Assembly: GCF_963678975.1 (NCBI RefSeq)
Contig: NC_089272.1
Span: 64,173,774 to 64,237,773, forward strand
Length of the DNA stretch: 64,000 bases
Direction of reading: 5' to 3'
From: Dysidea avara
Lineage: Eukaryota; Porifera; Demospongiae; Dictyoceratida; Dysideidae
Below the pieces are notes generated by a model that saw nothing but the letters and a program-made list of their open reading frames with translations, had not been told where the DNA came from and ran no database searches. Each line of letters begins with the position of its first letter. Positions within the stretch are counted from its first letter, which is position 1. Shown piece by piece: positions 25,843 to 47,960 of this stretch. The position numbers and the translations under genes are program-made.

Positions 25843-26294
25843 GTCTCGTGCCCAGCCGGGCTCGCGCTAATGCGCAAACAAATCAGGTATAATCAGAAAA
25901 CACCTTAATCTTGTTCCCCATTTGTCTTTAGGAACAACACTATTTCCAGTAGCCATTGAAAGTGTCAGGGGAATGCCCTATAGACATATCAAAACGATAA
26001 TGGAAAGCTAAAGAACAACTGCTATCCCCCACTCCAATCAGTCAATGTCTCGTTACAAAATTAGATGGTCATCAAAACTTTTAATAGGTCAATATAATTC
26101 GCACTACTCAGGATAATCAGAAGGGAGGTAGATCAAAACTTAAGGCATGGCTTACATTTCTTTTTAATGATATAAAAATTAAGACAGATTTATCTATCCA
26201 TGCACTGTGAGGCAGGCTTAGAACTACAGCCAGACTGAGTAGGAATATACTGGTGTTTGCGCATTAGCGCGAGCCCGGCTGGGCACGAGACTAT
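25843..26294. mobile_element. TIR element, about 450 bp
   Basis: The ends (TCTCGTGCCCAGCCGGGCTC, continuing over about 37 bp, and the complement at about 26255-26290) form GC-rich inverted repeats. The interior, about 25886-26255, reappears in inverted orientation at 33586-33957 on the far side of the BEL element, there without these TIRs. No intact ORF. Confidence 0.7.
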
Positions 26295-26735
26295 GTCATA
26301 CGTAGGTAGTCACGTGAATAAAATTGATCAATGACGTGATTTTCAAGCATCAGAGCTTCTGACCCTTATAATTATATTACGAGTATGTACAGACTCCAGG
26401 TATATAGTCTGGTACATCACAGACCCTATATCTGCTGGTTATCATGTCACTGCGATGTACCAGATTACAGTCCAGGGACGTACCCTCGGGCGTACCTGAG
26501 GGCGAAAAGCCATGCATGCACTGAAACACTACTATACCCACACCTTCTGTGAAAACTCAAGTTTTTGATTTGACTGATTCACCTGATTTCTAGCAATTTT
26601 CCAAAAGCGGAAAAGAAACTATAAATATATAGCTATTACAAAGCAACCACAACAACAACAACAACAGCACAAAAACATTATATTTACAAGCGCTATAGTA
26701 CATAGCTGGAAATCACTAAGGAAGATGGTCATGAA

Positions 26736-29700
26736 ATGATGACTGAAGAAAAAGAAAATGTGCGAGATGCACCTGAAACAATGGTGACAGGTAAGTTATT
26801 CCACCATATAGATGTACTGTAACTCAGTACTGGGTGGTAAGTACACATCTGTTAGTATAGCGGTAGCGTACCTGTTGTGAATGAATATCCTGGTTACGGC
26901 ATCAATCTTAAAGGTGTCTCGTTGCGAGAGGAAACGCTGTAACCCGACCGTTCGAATAGACAGCAACACGTGTTCACACTACTCTTAACATTAATAAGCA
27001 CACGTGATCATCATACAACCCACAATCAAAGTAATACAACTACAATAAAGTTACCAGTTAGTATTCATATATCCGGGACATCCTCCGGGGGGGCACGTAA
27101 GGACGTTGTCCACTGCTTCATTAGTTGCTGTCCCTTCCTTGCAGCTTCTCGCACTGGTCGACGAGTGGGAACATCAGTTAGAGGTCGCTCTGAGTTAAGG
27201 TCACTCTGTACATTTGTACTTGTCTGTTCTGCAGTCACTTCGAGAGGGTATAAACGGGTGATCGGACGATTAGTTCTCCCGGTTGTGGTACGGAGGTTCA
27301 CATAGCGAATTACTCCATCCTTTCCCTTGTTCACAGACTCGATCACTGCCATCCTCCAGTTAATTCTTGGCGAATCATCGTGAATTAACACAACATCTCC
27401 TATCTTTACTTGTTGAGTGTTACTACCACGCGCTCTGTATGCTTCCCTCAAAGCTGTAAGATACTCATTCTTCCAGCGACTCTGGAAGTGTTTGATGATG
27501 TGAGCTTGCTTCGTAGCTCTACGCTTAACTTCTGACGTGTCTCCAAAGTTAGGGTCCTGGACTTCATCCTCAGCTGCAGAGTGTGGCAGTGTGGCAATTC
27601 TTCTACCGTGGAGTAGATGAGACGGGGTAATTGGTTCAGGGTCACCAATATCAGATGACACGTATGTCAAAGGGCGGTCATTGAGATGTGCTTCGATTTC
27701 CACCACAATGGTTTGGAGGCTTTCTAGTGTGGCATATGTCCTGCCCAAAGTCTTCTTCAGTGATGTCTTTGTTAAGCCTATTAAACGCTCCCAAAAACCT
27801 CCAAACCATGGAGCACGTTTCGGGATAAATCTCCACTCAGTCCCCCTCTGTGCAAGGGCCTCTGACAATTCCACTGATTGGAATAGAGTCTTCAGTTCCT
27901 CCGCGGCGGCCAAAAAGGTAGAGCCATTGTCTGAAAGTAAAAGCCTGGGTACGGATCGTCTCCCTGCAAACCGACGAAAGGCGTAGAGGAAGCTTTCCAC
28001 GGTTAGGTCTGAAACAATTTCCAGGTGAATGGCGCGAGACACAGCACATGTAAAGAGACATATGTAAACTTTGTGTTCACCATTAGGAGTCCGTACAAAC
28101 AGTGCTCCAGTGAAATCAACGCCCGTTACTTGAAATGGATGTGTTTCACTAACTCTTGACTTCACTAGTGGAGGTGGCTCTGGCATAGCATAGGGTTTCC
28201 CTGATGTTTTCCTGCAAATAACACATTTCCTTATTATTGTCTTGATACGCTGACGAGCTGATGGTATCCAATATGTCTGTCGTAACATTGTGAGAGTTGC
28301 ACTGACTCCACCGTGAAGGTTCAGTATGTGGGCATTCCTTATGACAAGTTCAGTGAAATAATGACGTGAAGGGAGGAGATATGGAAATCTTGCTAGCTCT
28401 GAAAGGGGTGCATTGTGTATACGCCCGCCACAGCGCACTAAATTGTCATCGTCAAGGAACAATCTCAACTGGCGTATTAGGGGTGAGCGACGACTCTTCA
28501 GCTTCAAGGTTACAATCTCCTCATGAAAGGTCAAGCACTGCACTTGGCGTATCCAGTGTAGTTTAGCCTGTGTCAATTCTGGTACTGTCAGAGCCCTTGT
28601 GTTGTCATGTCTTCGACAGTTGGTAATAAATCGACGGACATAAGCAGTTACTGTGATAAGCTTGGTCAGTCTGCTAAACTTGTTGAAATCAATGATAAGG
28701 TGGATGCCAACTGTTGAATTGTCAGTAGGGACAGTGTCAGTCTCTTCTTCTAATTCAGCTGCTGCCTCCTGTATGTGGAGAACTTCAAAACGTTCCCAGG
28801 TAGGCCACTGAGTTGGCGAAAGCAGCCATGATGGACCATGAATCCACTTGTTTGAATTGCAGAGTTGATCGGCTGTTATGCCTCTGGTCAACAGATCGGC
28901 AGGATTATCTGCAGATGGACAGTATCTCCATGTTGTAGATACGGATCGTATCTCAGCTACGCGGTTGCTAACAAATGGTTTCAGCTTCTTATCACTGTAG
29001 ATCCATGACAAAACTATCTGACTATCTGACCAGAGACAAACTCTAAAGGTGGTATGAAGTGATTTGACAACAAGGGAGCATAGTCGTGAAGCGACAACTG
29101 CTGCCATTAATTCCAGTCTAGGAAGGGAGTGTGGTCTTAGGGGAGCTGCTCTAGACTTTGACATTACAATGGTAGAGTGTGTGCCCTGTAGCATGTATAC
29201 AACTGCTCCGTATGCCTGAGGGCTAGCATCTGCAAAAATGTGTAGTGTTGTTATGTCCGATGTTGGTGGCAGGGGGGTACACTGTCGAGGAAATGATATT
29301 GTAGTAGCTTGAGTGACATCAAATGAAATCTTCGACCACGTTGTGTAAAGCTCATCAGTCAGCTTTGTATCCCAGCCTATTTCTTGTTGCCACAGGTTAC
29401 GTAAGAATATCTTCGTTGAGATAGTGACAGGAGTAATGAATCCCAACGGATCAAAAATGGTAGAGGCCCATTTCAGAATCTCTCGCTTAGTGCTAGCGGC
29501 AATAAAGGAACTGACATCAGGTTTGGGTGATGGGTAGATGAGATCAGATTGTGTATCCCACCACAGGCCAAGCACTTTGACAGGGTTGTCCTTTTCAGCA
29601 ACTTTGTGATCTTCGGCTGCAATTCTGAGCTGAGCACAGTTGGAGGCCCATGAGCGTAGATTAAAGGTGGCACTGCCTAATATGGACCTTGATGACATGA

Positions 29701-32700
29701 AGTAATCCAGGGATTCGGTCTCTGTTTGGCAGCCAGAGACCACATTGTCAACATACAAATTTCGAAGGAGGTCTTTAGATACACTGGTATTACTCTGCAT
29801 CAGGTGGTAGGTAAGAGTGGCACTGAGCATGAACGGGGAGCAGGTGGCCCCAAATAACACAACTTTGAATCTGAAGGTCGCAAATGAACTGTTAGTATCA
29901 GTTGGGTCAGAGAGCCAAAGGAACCTGGTGAAGTCTCTATCCTCAATGTCCAGGTGTACTTGCAAAAAAGCCTTTTCAATATCAGAAGAGAATGCCACAC
30001 TGTGTTGCCTAAAGCGAAGGAGGATTCCCCCAAGGTCGTTGAGAAACGGTGGCCCAGGATGAAGACAATCGTTTAGGCTCGGAGAATCAGATGATTGTTT
30101 ACAGCTGCAATCGTACACAATGCGTATGGGGGTGGTGGAGGACTCCTTTCTGACGGGGTGGTGTGGGATGTAATGAACTGAGCCTTGCTCACAATGATGA
30201 TTGACTCTTTCAATGAATCCTCTTGTTTCCTGGTCTGTGATGATAGCATTGTACAGCTGTAAAAGGTGTGGTGTCTTCGATAAACGTTGGGCCATAGACC
30301 TGGTTCTGCGAGCACATACAGCATAGTTAGTAGGGAGTGGAGGATGGGCATTCTTCCACGGAAACTTAAGGCTATAGGCTCCATCTGGTTGTGAGGTGAT
30401 CTTCGTTGCCATGTATTCCTGCATGAAATTAGCATCTGGATCTTGTGCCACTGGTGTTGTGCCCATAGACTCTATTTGCCACAAGGTGTTAAGTGGAACT
30501 TCTTCTGAATGAGTGATGCAGGAGAGTGCTGAAATATGGAGACTGGTGGTCTCAACTGACTGAGATACTGGGAGTGGCCCCGAGAGTAGATATCCCAGTC
30601 GTGACTTGACTGCAGTTGGACCATCACCGCGTACTACTTGATCTTCAATGAACTCCCAGTAATGATCAGCTCCGATGAGAACCGAAATGCGAAAATTCTC
30701 ATCGCTAGTAACTGGATGAGCTAATGTGAGTCCACTAAGGTAGGGAAGGTGATTCAGGTGAGCACGAATGGAGTTGCGAACTGGAGCTGCTAGCTTCGGC
30801 ACGACAAGGACGGAGACAGGAATCTGGCCACCATTCATCGTATGGATACGAATTGTTGCAACAGCAAACTTCTTCGGTGTGGAGACTTGTGCACCAAAGG
30901 TGGATACTGCGATAACTTCATGTCTGGTTGGCTGAAGTTGGAGAGTATCAGCAAGTTCTTCAGTAATGAAAGATCGTTGGGCTCCTTCATCGAAAAGGAT
31001 ATGTCCTTCGACAGTTGTAATGCCAGCTGAGATGTCTGCAATGGCTGTCTTCAGAAGGCAAATACTGGTATGTAATGCAGACAAAGGTGGGGATGTCACA
31101 GTAGTGTACTGACCAGTAGGTGTTGTAATATTGGTTGTCTGATTGGGAGGTGAACTGGTTTCTGTCTGACTGGTAGTCCCATCAGTGGCTGGCTTGTCTG
31201 TAGGAGGCTGGACTGACTGTGTTGGTTCCTTAGTAGTGGTTATGGCTTGGCAGAGGCTTGTATGGTGTTTCTTGTGGCAGTGTTTGCAACTAAATTTCGA
31301 TGTGCACTGGGACACCTTGTGGCGAGCCAAGCAATTAAAACACAATCCAGCACTTCGTACTATGGCAAGTCGATCTTTGGCACTAGTAACAGAGGTGCAC
31401 AAACTGGTTCGGTGTGAACCCTTGCAAAACGCACAAGCAGTGTCTGCCTTCTTAGAATGAGAGGTCCTCTGCGTGGCCGTGTGAAATGAGCCTGTAGTTG
31501 TTAAGGGACTTGTTCTAGAAGCGTTGAACTTTCCTGCGTGTTGGCCAGCTTCAAAAATTCTGATTTCCTTCAAGATGCCATCTAGCAGTGTGTCATGAGT
31601 CCACTTTGAGTCATAGTGGTCACGGGCCATACGCATCTTGATGTCAGATGGTAGTTTACCCTGTACAACTTTAGTTAACATAGGCCCATAGTCTTCTGGT
31701 GGGGTGCCTAGTGCTGTAAGAGCTCTAATGTGATTCTGCAATGTGTCATAAAAACTTTGAAGACTGGACAAACTATTTGATGGTGTTGACACATGTAGTA
31801 TGGCTTCCATGTGGGCGTCCACTAATTTATATTCTTGGCCATACCTCTCCTTCAACAAGGTAACACAGTGTTTATAGTTCTTGTCACACAGTGGGAACCC
31901 ACCAATGACACGTGCAGCATCTCCTTGTAATTGTGATCGCAAATAGTTCAGCTTCTGGCCCGGAGTGAGGCATGGGTTTGAATCTACTCCCGCAGTAAAT
32001 GAATCCCAAAATGATTGCCACTGTAGGGGTTGGCCATCAAAGGTTTGAAGTGGCAATTTGGGAAGCCTTGTGTAGGTCTGTTGCATGCCTCTGTTGTGTT
32101 CATTAGTGTCTACTGTGTGACCACTCACTTGTGTGGGTGAAGCTGCTTTGGAGTGAACTGGCTTTTTGACAACTTCAGTCTCGGATAGTGTAGCTGCGGT
32201 CACTTCATTATCTGGTATTGCTACTGTCTCTGAAGACATCAGACGTGGTTGGTCATCCTCTGAGGGTGGGGGGGTGGGGGGTTGTGTTCTTGGTAACTGA
32301 CTGGCCTTCTTAACAAATTCCACCAAAAGTGCTATCTGTTGCTCCGCATTACTCTGGTAGGTGTCAGCGTCACAGATTTCCGTTTCAAGGTCTTCCTCTC
32401 CTTGAATGGTTTTAGCAATGGCTTCATCAAGTTCTGCTATCTGAGCGAGTTTTGATTTCAGCTGTTCTGCTGTTGTGGACGTTAGTATTCTTCGTGATTC
32501 CGGCACAGATTCTGTATTCACGGTTTCCAGTTCAGTGGTAAACACGCCTTCAACTTTCCCCATCAACTTCGTAATGCTTCCTCGAAGGCCACGCCGCTTC
32601 ACACGGAGACGCTGAGCTTCGTCCATCGGGTTTATCGGTCACTTTCAGTCACAGCACCAATGTTAGTATAGCGGTAGCGTACCTGTTGTGAATGAATATC

Positions 32701-33264
32701 CTGGTTACGGCATCAATGTTAGTATAGCGGTAGCGTACCTGTTGTGAATGAATATCCTGGTTACGGCATCAATCTTAAAGGTGTCTCGTTGCGAGAGGAA
32801 ACGCTGTAACCCGACCGTTCGAATAGACAGCAACACGTGTTCACACTACTCTTAACATTAATAAGCACACGTGATCATCATACAACCCACAATCAAAGTA
32901 ATACAACTACAATAAAGTTACCAGTTAGTATTCATATATCCGGGACAACATCTACAATAGCTAGAGAATTTTGTGCATCTGTAGCTAATGCATAATATTT
33001 GGACATTAGAAAGCCTGAACGTAAATGAAGAAAACCTATTTTCAAGTTAAGGTCCTTGGCTGCATAGTTCTACCTGAGAAGCTTTCTCTGTAGATTACTA
33101 ATCGATTGTCCATGTATTATGTCTAATTTTGGGTTTGTGCAGTTGCATCCCACTTTGTTGGCTGTCCTACACTGCCAGCACTAGGAATAAAATCCAAAAT
33201 TAACGATTATAAAATTAATATTGAAATACTGTGCAAGTCAGCACAGCTGACATACACACAATGA
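26736..33264 (+). CDS. Candidate two-exon small gene interrupted by the BEL element
   Basis: Exon 26736-26790 starts ATGATG, encodes MMTEEKENVRDAPETMVT and ends at a consensus GTAAGT donor in phase 1. A phase-1 acceptor (TTGTGCAG) at 33142 opens a frame ending at TGA 33262-33264, about 58 residues in all. If real, the 6.1-kb BEL element lies within its only intron, on the opposite strand, about 60 bp past the donor. No family is recognised and the product is short. It may be a fragment of a larger transcript or chance. Confidence 0.25.
26850..27080 (-). repeat. BEL 3' LTR
   Basis: 231 bp, direct copy of 32717-32947. It overlaps the last 16 nt of the polyprotein frame. Confidence 0.93.
27065..32626 (-). 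CDS. BEL/Pao Gag-Pol polyprotein, 1853 aa
   Basis: A single frame, in family order. Residues 1-110 form a coiled-coil-like N-terminus. About 185-330 is the Gag segment (LPKLPLQTFDG, WQSFWDSF). About 395-460 holds Cys/His zinc knuckles (CAFCKGSHRTSLC, CKHCHKKHHTSLC). The aspartic protease is near 540 (FDEGAQRSFIT; DEG where DSG is usual). The reverse transcriptase spans about 830-1010 (SDIEKAFLQV; the catalytic box is YVDN rather than YVDD, at about 958). RNase H is at about 1129-1205 (IFADASPQAYGAV, WSDSQIVLSWI). Integrase has an HHCC zinc region at 1430-1470, D at about 1505 (TGVDFTGALF), D at about 1562 (LLSDNGSTF) and E at about 1610 (WFGGFWERLIG). The C-terminal domain is KIGDVVLIHDD. The stop lies 16 nt inside the 3' LTR. 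Whether YVDN still supports polymerisation is not known from the sequence. Confidence 0.95.
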   Translation of the reverse strand: MDEAQRLRVKRRGLRGSITKLMGKVEGVFTTELETVNTESVPESRRILTSTTAEQLKSKLAQIAELDEAIAKTIQGEEDLETEICDADTYQSNAEQQIALLVEFVKKASQLPRTQPPTPPPSEDDQPRLMSSETVAIPDNEVTAATLSETEVVKKPVHSKAASPTQVSGHTVDTNEHNRGMQQTYTRLPKLPLQTFDGQPLQWQSFWDSFTAGVDSNPCLTPGQKLNYLRSQLQGDAARVIGGFPLCDKNYKHCVTLLKERYGQEYKLVDAHMEAILHVSTPSNSLSSLQSFYDTLQNHIRALTALGTPPEDYGPMLTKVVQGKLPSDIKMRMARDHYDSKWTHDTLLDGILKEIRIFEAGQHAGKFNASRTSPLTTTGSFHTATQRTSHSKKADTACAFCKGSHRTSLCTSVTSAKDRLAIVRSAGLCFNCLARHKVSQCTSKFSCKHCHKKHHTSLCQAITTTKEPTQSVQPPTDKPATDGTTSQTETSSPPNQTTNITTPTGQYTTVTSPPLSALHTSICLLKTAIADISAGITTVEGHILFDEGAQRSFITEELADTLQLQPTRHEVIAVSTFGAQVSTPKKFAVATIRIHTMNGGQIPVSVLVVPKLAAPVRNSIRAHLNHLPYLSGLTLAHPVTSDENFRISVLIGADHYWEFIEDQVVRGDGPTAVKSRLGYLLSGPLPVSQSVETTSLHISALSCITHSEEVPLNTLWQIESMGTTPVAQDPDANFMQEYMATKITSQPDGAYSLKFPWKNAHPPLPTNYAVCARRTRSMAQRLSKTPHLLQLYNAIITDQETRGFIERVNHHCEQGSVHYIPHHPVRKESSTTPIRIVYDCSCKQSSDSPSLNDCLHPGPPFLNDLGGILLRFRQHSVAFSSDIEKAFLQVHLDIEDRDFTRFLWLSDPTDTNSSFATFRFKVVLFGATCSPFMLSATLTYHLMQSNTSVSKDLLRNLYVDNVVSGCQTETESLDYFMSSRSILGSATFNLRSWASNCAQLRIAAEDHKVAEKDNPVKVLGLWWDTQSDLIYPSPKPDVSSFIAASTKREILKWASTIFDPLGFITPVTISTKIFLRNLWQQEIGWDTKLTDELYTTWSKISFDVTQATTISFPRQCTPLPPTSDITTLHIFADASPQAYGAVVYMLQGTHSTIVMSKSRAAPLRPHSLPRLELMAAVVASRLCSLVVKSLHTTFRVCLWSDSQIVLSWIYSDKKLKPFVSNRVAEIRSVSTTWRYCPSADNPADLLTRGITADQLCNSNKWIHGPSWLLSPTQWPTWERFEVLHIQEAAAELEEETDTVPTDNSTVGIHLIIDFNKFSRLTKLITVTAYVRRFITNCRRHDNTRALTVPELTQAKLHWIRQVQCLTFHEEIVTLKLKSRRSPLIRQLRLFLDDDNLVRCGGRIHNAPLSELARFPYLLPSRHYFTELVIRNAHILNLHGGVSATLTMLRQTYWIPSARQRIKTIIRKCVICRKTSGKPYAMPEPPPLVKSRVSETHPFQVTGVDFTGALFVRTPNGEHKVYICLFTCAVSRAIHLEIVSDLTVESFLYAFRRFAGRRSVPRLLLSDNGSTFLAAAEELKTLFQSVELSEALAQRGTEWRFIPKRAPWFGGFWERLIGLTKTSLKKTLGRTYATLESLQTIVVEIEAHLNDRPLTYVSSDIGDPEPITPSHLLHGRRIATLPHSAAEDEVQDPNFGDTSEVKRRATKQAHIIKHFQSRWKNEYLTALREAYRARGSNTQQVKIGDVVLIHDDSPRINWRMAVIESVNKGKDGVIRYVNLRTTTGRTNRPITRLYPLEVTAEQTSTNVQSDLNSERPLTDVPTRRPVREAARKGQQLMKQWTTSLRAPPEDVPDI
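32661..32947 (-). repeat. BEL 5' LTR plus 56-bp partial duplication
   Basis: The 231-bp LTR is 32717-32947. On its internal side the last 56 bp (in element orientation) are repeated at 32661-32716 before the primer binding site. The 3' LTR lacks this extra copy. Confidence 0.9.
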
Positions 33265-33585
33265 TTTAGGCGTTGTTAGAGAAGGGTGGTGAATTTTAAT
33301 TTTCTGGGGGATGTATAGCTGTAGTATTGATGGTTGAACACATTCCAATTCCAGTCTGATAGTAGTAGTCCTTTAGGAAAAAGTTTTTCTGTGTTTTTTA
33401 GCTACTTAGAAACAGAGGGTGATAAAAATTATATGCAATTATAGTGTGGATATGTACTGATAGCAGAGAGGTTAGCCATGCATGTGATTCAATATAGACT
33501 CAGATTGTGTGTTTGAAGGTATATATGTCTGTTGAAGAAACATGGCCTACTTTCCATGCCAAATATGTACATGTTATTGGTTGGC

Positions 33586-33957
33586 AGTATATTCCTACTC
33601 AGTCTGGCTGTAGTTCTAAGCCTGCCTCACAGTGCATGGATAGATAAATCTGTCTTAATTTTTATATCATTAAAAAGAAATGTAAGCCATGCCTTAAGAA
33701 TTGATCTACCTCCCTTCTGATTATCCTGAGTAGTGTGAACTATATTGACCTATTAAAAGTTTTGATGACCATCTAATTTTGTAACGAGACATTGACTGAT
33801 TGGAGTGGGGGATAACAGTTGTTCTTTAGCTTTCCATTATCGTTTTGATATGTCTATAGGGCATTCCCCTGACACTTACAATGGCTACTGGAAATAGTGT
33901 TGTTCCTAAAGACAAATGGGGAACAAGATTAAGGTGTTTTCTGATTATACCTGATTT
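33586..33957 (+). mobile_element. Inverted second copy of the 25886-26255 element interior
   Basis: About 370 bp matching the reverse complement of 25886-26255 with few differences. The GC-rich TIRs seen at the first copy are absent here. Several short open frames lie in it, but none is conserved in a protein-like way. Confidence 0.75.
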
Positions 33958-36202
33958 AACGTTTCTCAAATATTGCTCATAATTAATACTTTTAATGGAA
34001 CTTTACAGAGATCATTTGAGTGTATTGACTTCAAACACTGTACATCAGTTTAATCTGTCCTCAGTGATTTGGAACCCTTGGTGATATACGTCTGTTAGAG
34101 CAGGTATAGAGATGAGCAACACGAATAGTCTTGCAACTCAAGAATATCCCATGTAGTGAAAGGTTGAGCACTCTTAATCTAGCAAGCTTGTTATGCAGAA
34201 GATAGCTACAGAATGGACATGATAATGGTGTACATGCAAGATGGTTCAAGGCTTAAGTGGATGCCCCTTTGAGAATTTCCTTGCCATCAGTAACTGCATA
34301 CCTACAAGTAACAATGGATTTAAACTATATAAACAGTGTAGTCATCTCAACACCAGAAAATGTAGCTTTTCTCAGAGTGGTCAATGATTGGAACAGCCTC
34401 TTAAGAGACAATGTTTTCAATTAGTCACGACAGTCACCCAATGTTTTTCTATGATGGACATTGACAACAGCTTCATTTAGATTTTCTGTAATAGGTTTAA
34501 ATTAAGAGTTGGTATATCAGACAATCATTGTCTTAACCATTTGTACCAAAAGTAATTAATTCTATAGTTTTTATAAATAATGACTAGCCTTTTGTCATGG
34601 AGACATTGCTGCACAGTGGGCAGAAGTTACACTGCTAATTAATTGGCTTTCCACCATCTTGATGTTCTACATTGAACCTTGCACTGAACTCTATAAAAGA
34701 GGAGTCATTGATGGGGTCCCAGACAATTTTGCATGATTAATTTTGCAGATATTAGGATGGATCATATCAAGGTAGTTAGCTACTGCAGATGAGCAATGGC
34801 TTTGACATCAATATAGAGGATATGTTTACGATATGAAAAATGTGTTAATTTTGTAGTAGTGGCTGGTTACTACTTAATATTTATGTGGATCCATTGACTC
34901 TGGTGTATATAGTAGGATCACTGAAAACTCTATACAGTATACAGCACTTAGCAAAGACCATAGCGCTTGCACGTGCTGTAAAGTACATAAATAAGTCCTG
35001 CATGGTAGTGAGCCAAGTAGATAGCCATGTATGCATATAGTCTATACTGTAGTTTTTGCAACACACTGGTCTCTCTTTTAGAACAATGGAGTGGTATTGA
35101 CCGATAACCAAACATTTAAGACTCCTGATAAAAGCGGACCTTGAACATACTGGCTTATCTGTTACATTAGTTACTATTGAAGTTGGCTGACTAGGTCACT
35201 TCTTACCATCATCTATATCTAGCTAAATGTAAAGTTTGTTATCTTCAGAAACGTCCTGTCAGAGCTATTTTTGAACAAGCTGCTCGAGTTGCCATCTCGT
35301 GCTCCTACAGAATTTTCAATGCTCGTGCATCAGGACTGTGGGATGTTACGGAACTTCTAACTGTTGTTTAGTTAATAATTATTGTATGTATATTGTAATG
35401 TTCGGGTTTTTTTTTGTTTTTTTTTGTCTTGCCAGGGATCCAGCTACCTGTGTTTCAGCTAGCTGTGTACCCCTGAGTCTAGATTCCTTCCCTGTACGTA
35501 TGTATGTATGTTGTCTTAATAAAACAAGACGTTTTCTCTTTATGATTTGTAAGTATAACTTCAGAAATAAAGCTAGGATATAGTAACCCTAACTCTAACC
35601 CTCCACTTCATCGTTTTTTGTTTTTTTTTTCTGAATACTGTATACATATACAGTGCACTGGAAGCTACAAATTTACAAAACATGGTACAAAATACCCCCC
35701 CTTGGCTATATCAACAACTGTATCAAATCATTGCTCTAAATCATTGATAAGGACAAGTATGCATGGCTACTACAGCTATTACAGTGCTTCATTCATTAAT
35801 TGTAGTAGAATTATAACTACCAGTGATTTTATTTCATATATACACTAACAGTATATATTTATTATCCATGCATTCTCCATGACCAGCTAGCTACCTTATT
35901 GGTAGACATACCTGAAACTATACTAGTGAATAAACAGTTTAATTTTTAATGTTTAAATAAAAATTGCTTCAAAGTAAAAGATATGGTTAAAGGGTATCGC
36001 ATGTTTCCCTGGCTTGCTGCTCTTTATAATTCTCTGATAATATTGTTGTTGTACACACTTATGCAGTATTGATTATACCTTAACTGAAAGTTTGATTCTT
36101 GTATGTTGATTTGATGAGCTTTGTCTTTTAAAAATCATTTATAATAAAACTTTATACATATGTACTATTGACCAGTCACAACCTCTAGAGATGTATCCAT
36201 AG
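33958..36202. other. Relic-rich intergenic region 3' of gene F
   Basis: It contains a LINE relic (34105-34430). A frame at 35249-35371 follows a TTCAG acceptor and reads 40 codons to a stop (starting KRPVRAIFEQAARVAISCSY); it could be a last exon of unknown type, but no partner exon was found. The remainder shows nothing recognisable. Confidence 0.35.
34105..34430 (+). mobile_element. Decayed CR1-like LINE 3' coding relic
   Basis: In shifting frames the plus strand shows YRMDMIMVY, GFKLYKQ and VVNDWNSLL, in the order and spacing of the conserved segment after the reverse transcriptase of CR1/jockey-type elements. Stops and frameshifts interrupt it. Confidence 0.55.
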
Positions 36203-47435
<11,233 letters not shown>

Positions 47436-47636
47436 CTGCAAATGTCAAAAAACATTGTTTGTCATAAGTGTGAATGTATTCACATTCCAAGAAGACACTG
47501 TACAAACTAACTTTTCACTATAGGAACAGACGACCATACCATACTAATACATTACACATTTATACCATAGCCACACCACTCAGTTGTTTGGTTTGTTTCC
47601 ATGAGTCAGTTTGTAGATGCGTGTGCTACTGGCAAC

Positions 47637-47960
47637 CAGTGTTGGGAATAATGTGTTACTAGAAAGGGAAGTTATAGTCCGTTGCATAACACTCTATTAG
47701 TCAATAAAGTGTTACAGCTAACGACTATAATCATAGCTAGGAGTGAGTCCAGTCTACCCATTTATAACTGCATGAGCTGAAGAGAAAGAAAGTAGCCCAG
47801 TTGGAAGTACCAATATTGTCACACTACATACAGGGAGACCTGGCTAATTGGCTATAACAAACGTAACTTGATAAGTTACTTCTCATATGGAGTATTGAAT
47901 AACTGTAAGTTAAAGAGTGACATTAAATATTGCATTGACCACGTAACTTGCCTAACACTG
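47637..47960. mobile_element. Degraded hAT-type MITE, copy 3
   Basis: It starts CAGTGTTGGGAA and ends TTGCCTAACACTG, like the copies at 3468 and 60260, but is shorter. The flanking 8-mers no longer match. Confidence 0.6.

Larger units (their letters stand above)
26850..32947 (-). mobile_element. BEL/Pao LTR retrotransposon, apparently full length
   Basis: Two 231-bp LTRs (26850-27080 and 32717-32947; TG...CA ends) look identical by eye. They are flanked by the 5-bp duplication ACATC (26845-26849 and 32948-32952). The coding frame is uninterrupted. Downstream of the 5' LTR (minus strand) lies an extra 56-bp copy of the LTR end (32661-32716) and then a primer-binding-site-like TGGTGCTGTGAC, typical of BEL elements. 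LTR identity and the open frame indicate recent insertion. Confidence 0.95.

Noticed and set aside
27681-31460. Several plus-strand frames inside the BEL element
   Set aside because: Antisense shadows of the 1853-codon polyprotein.
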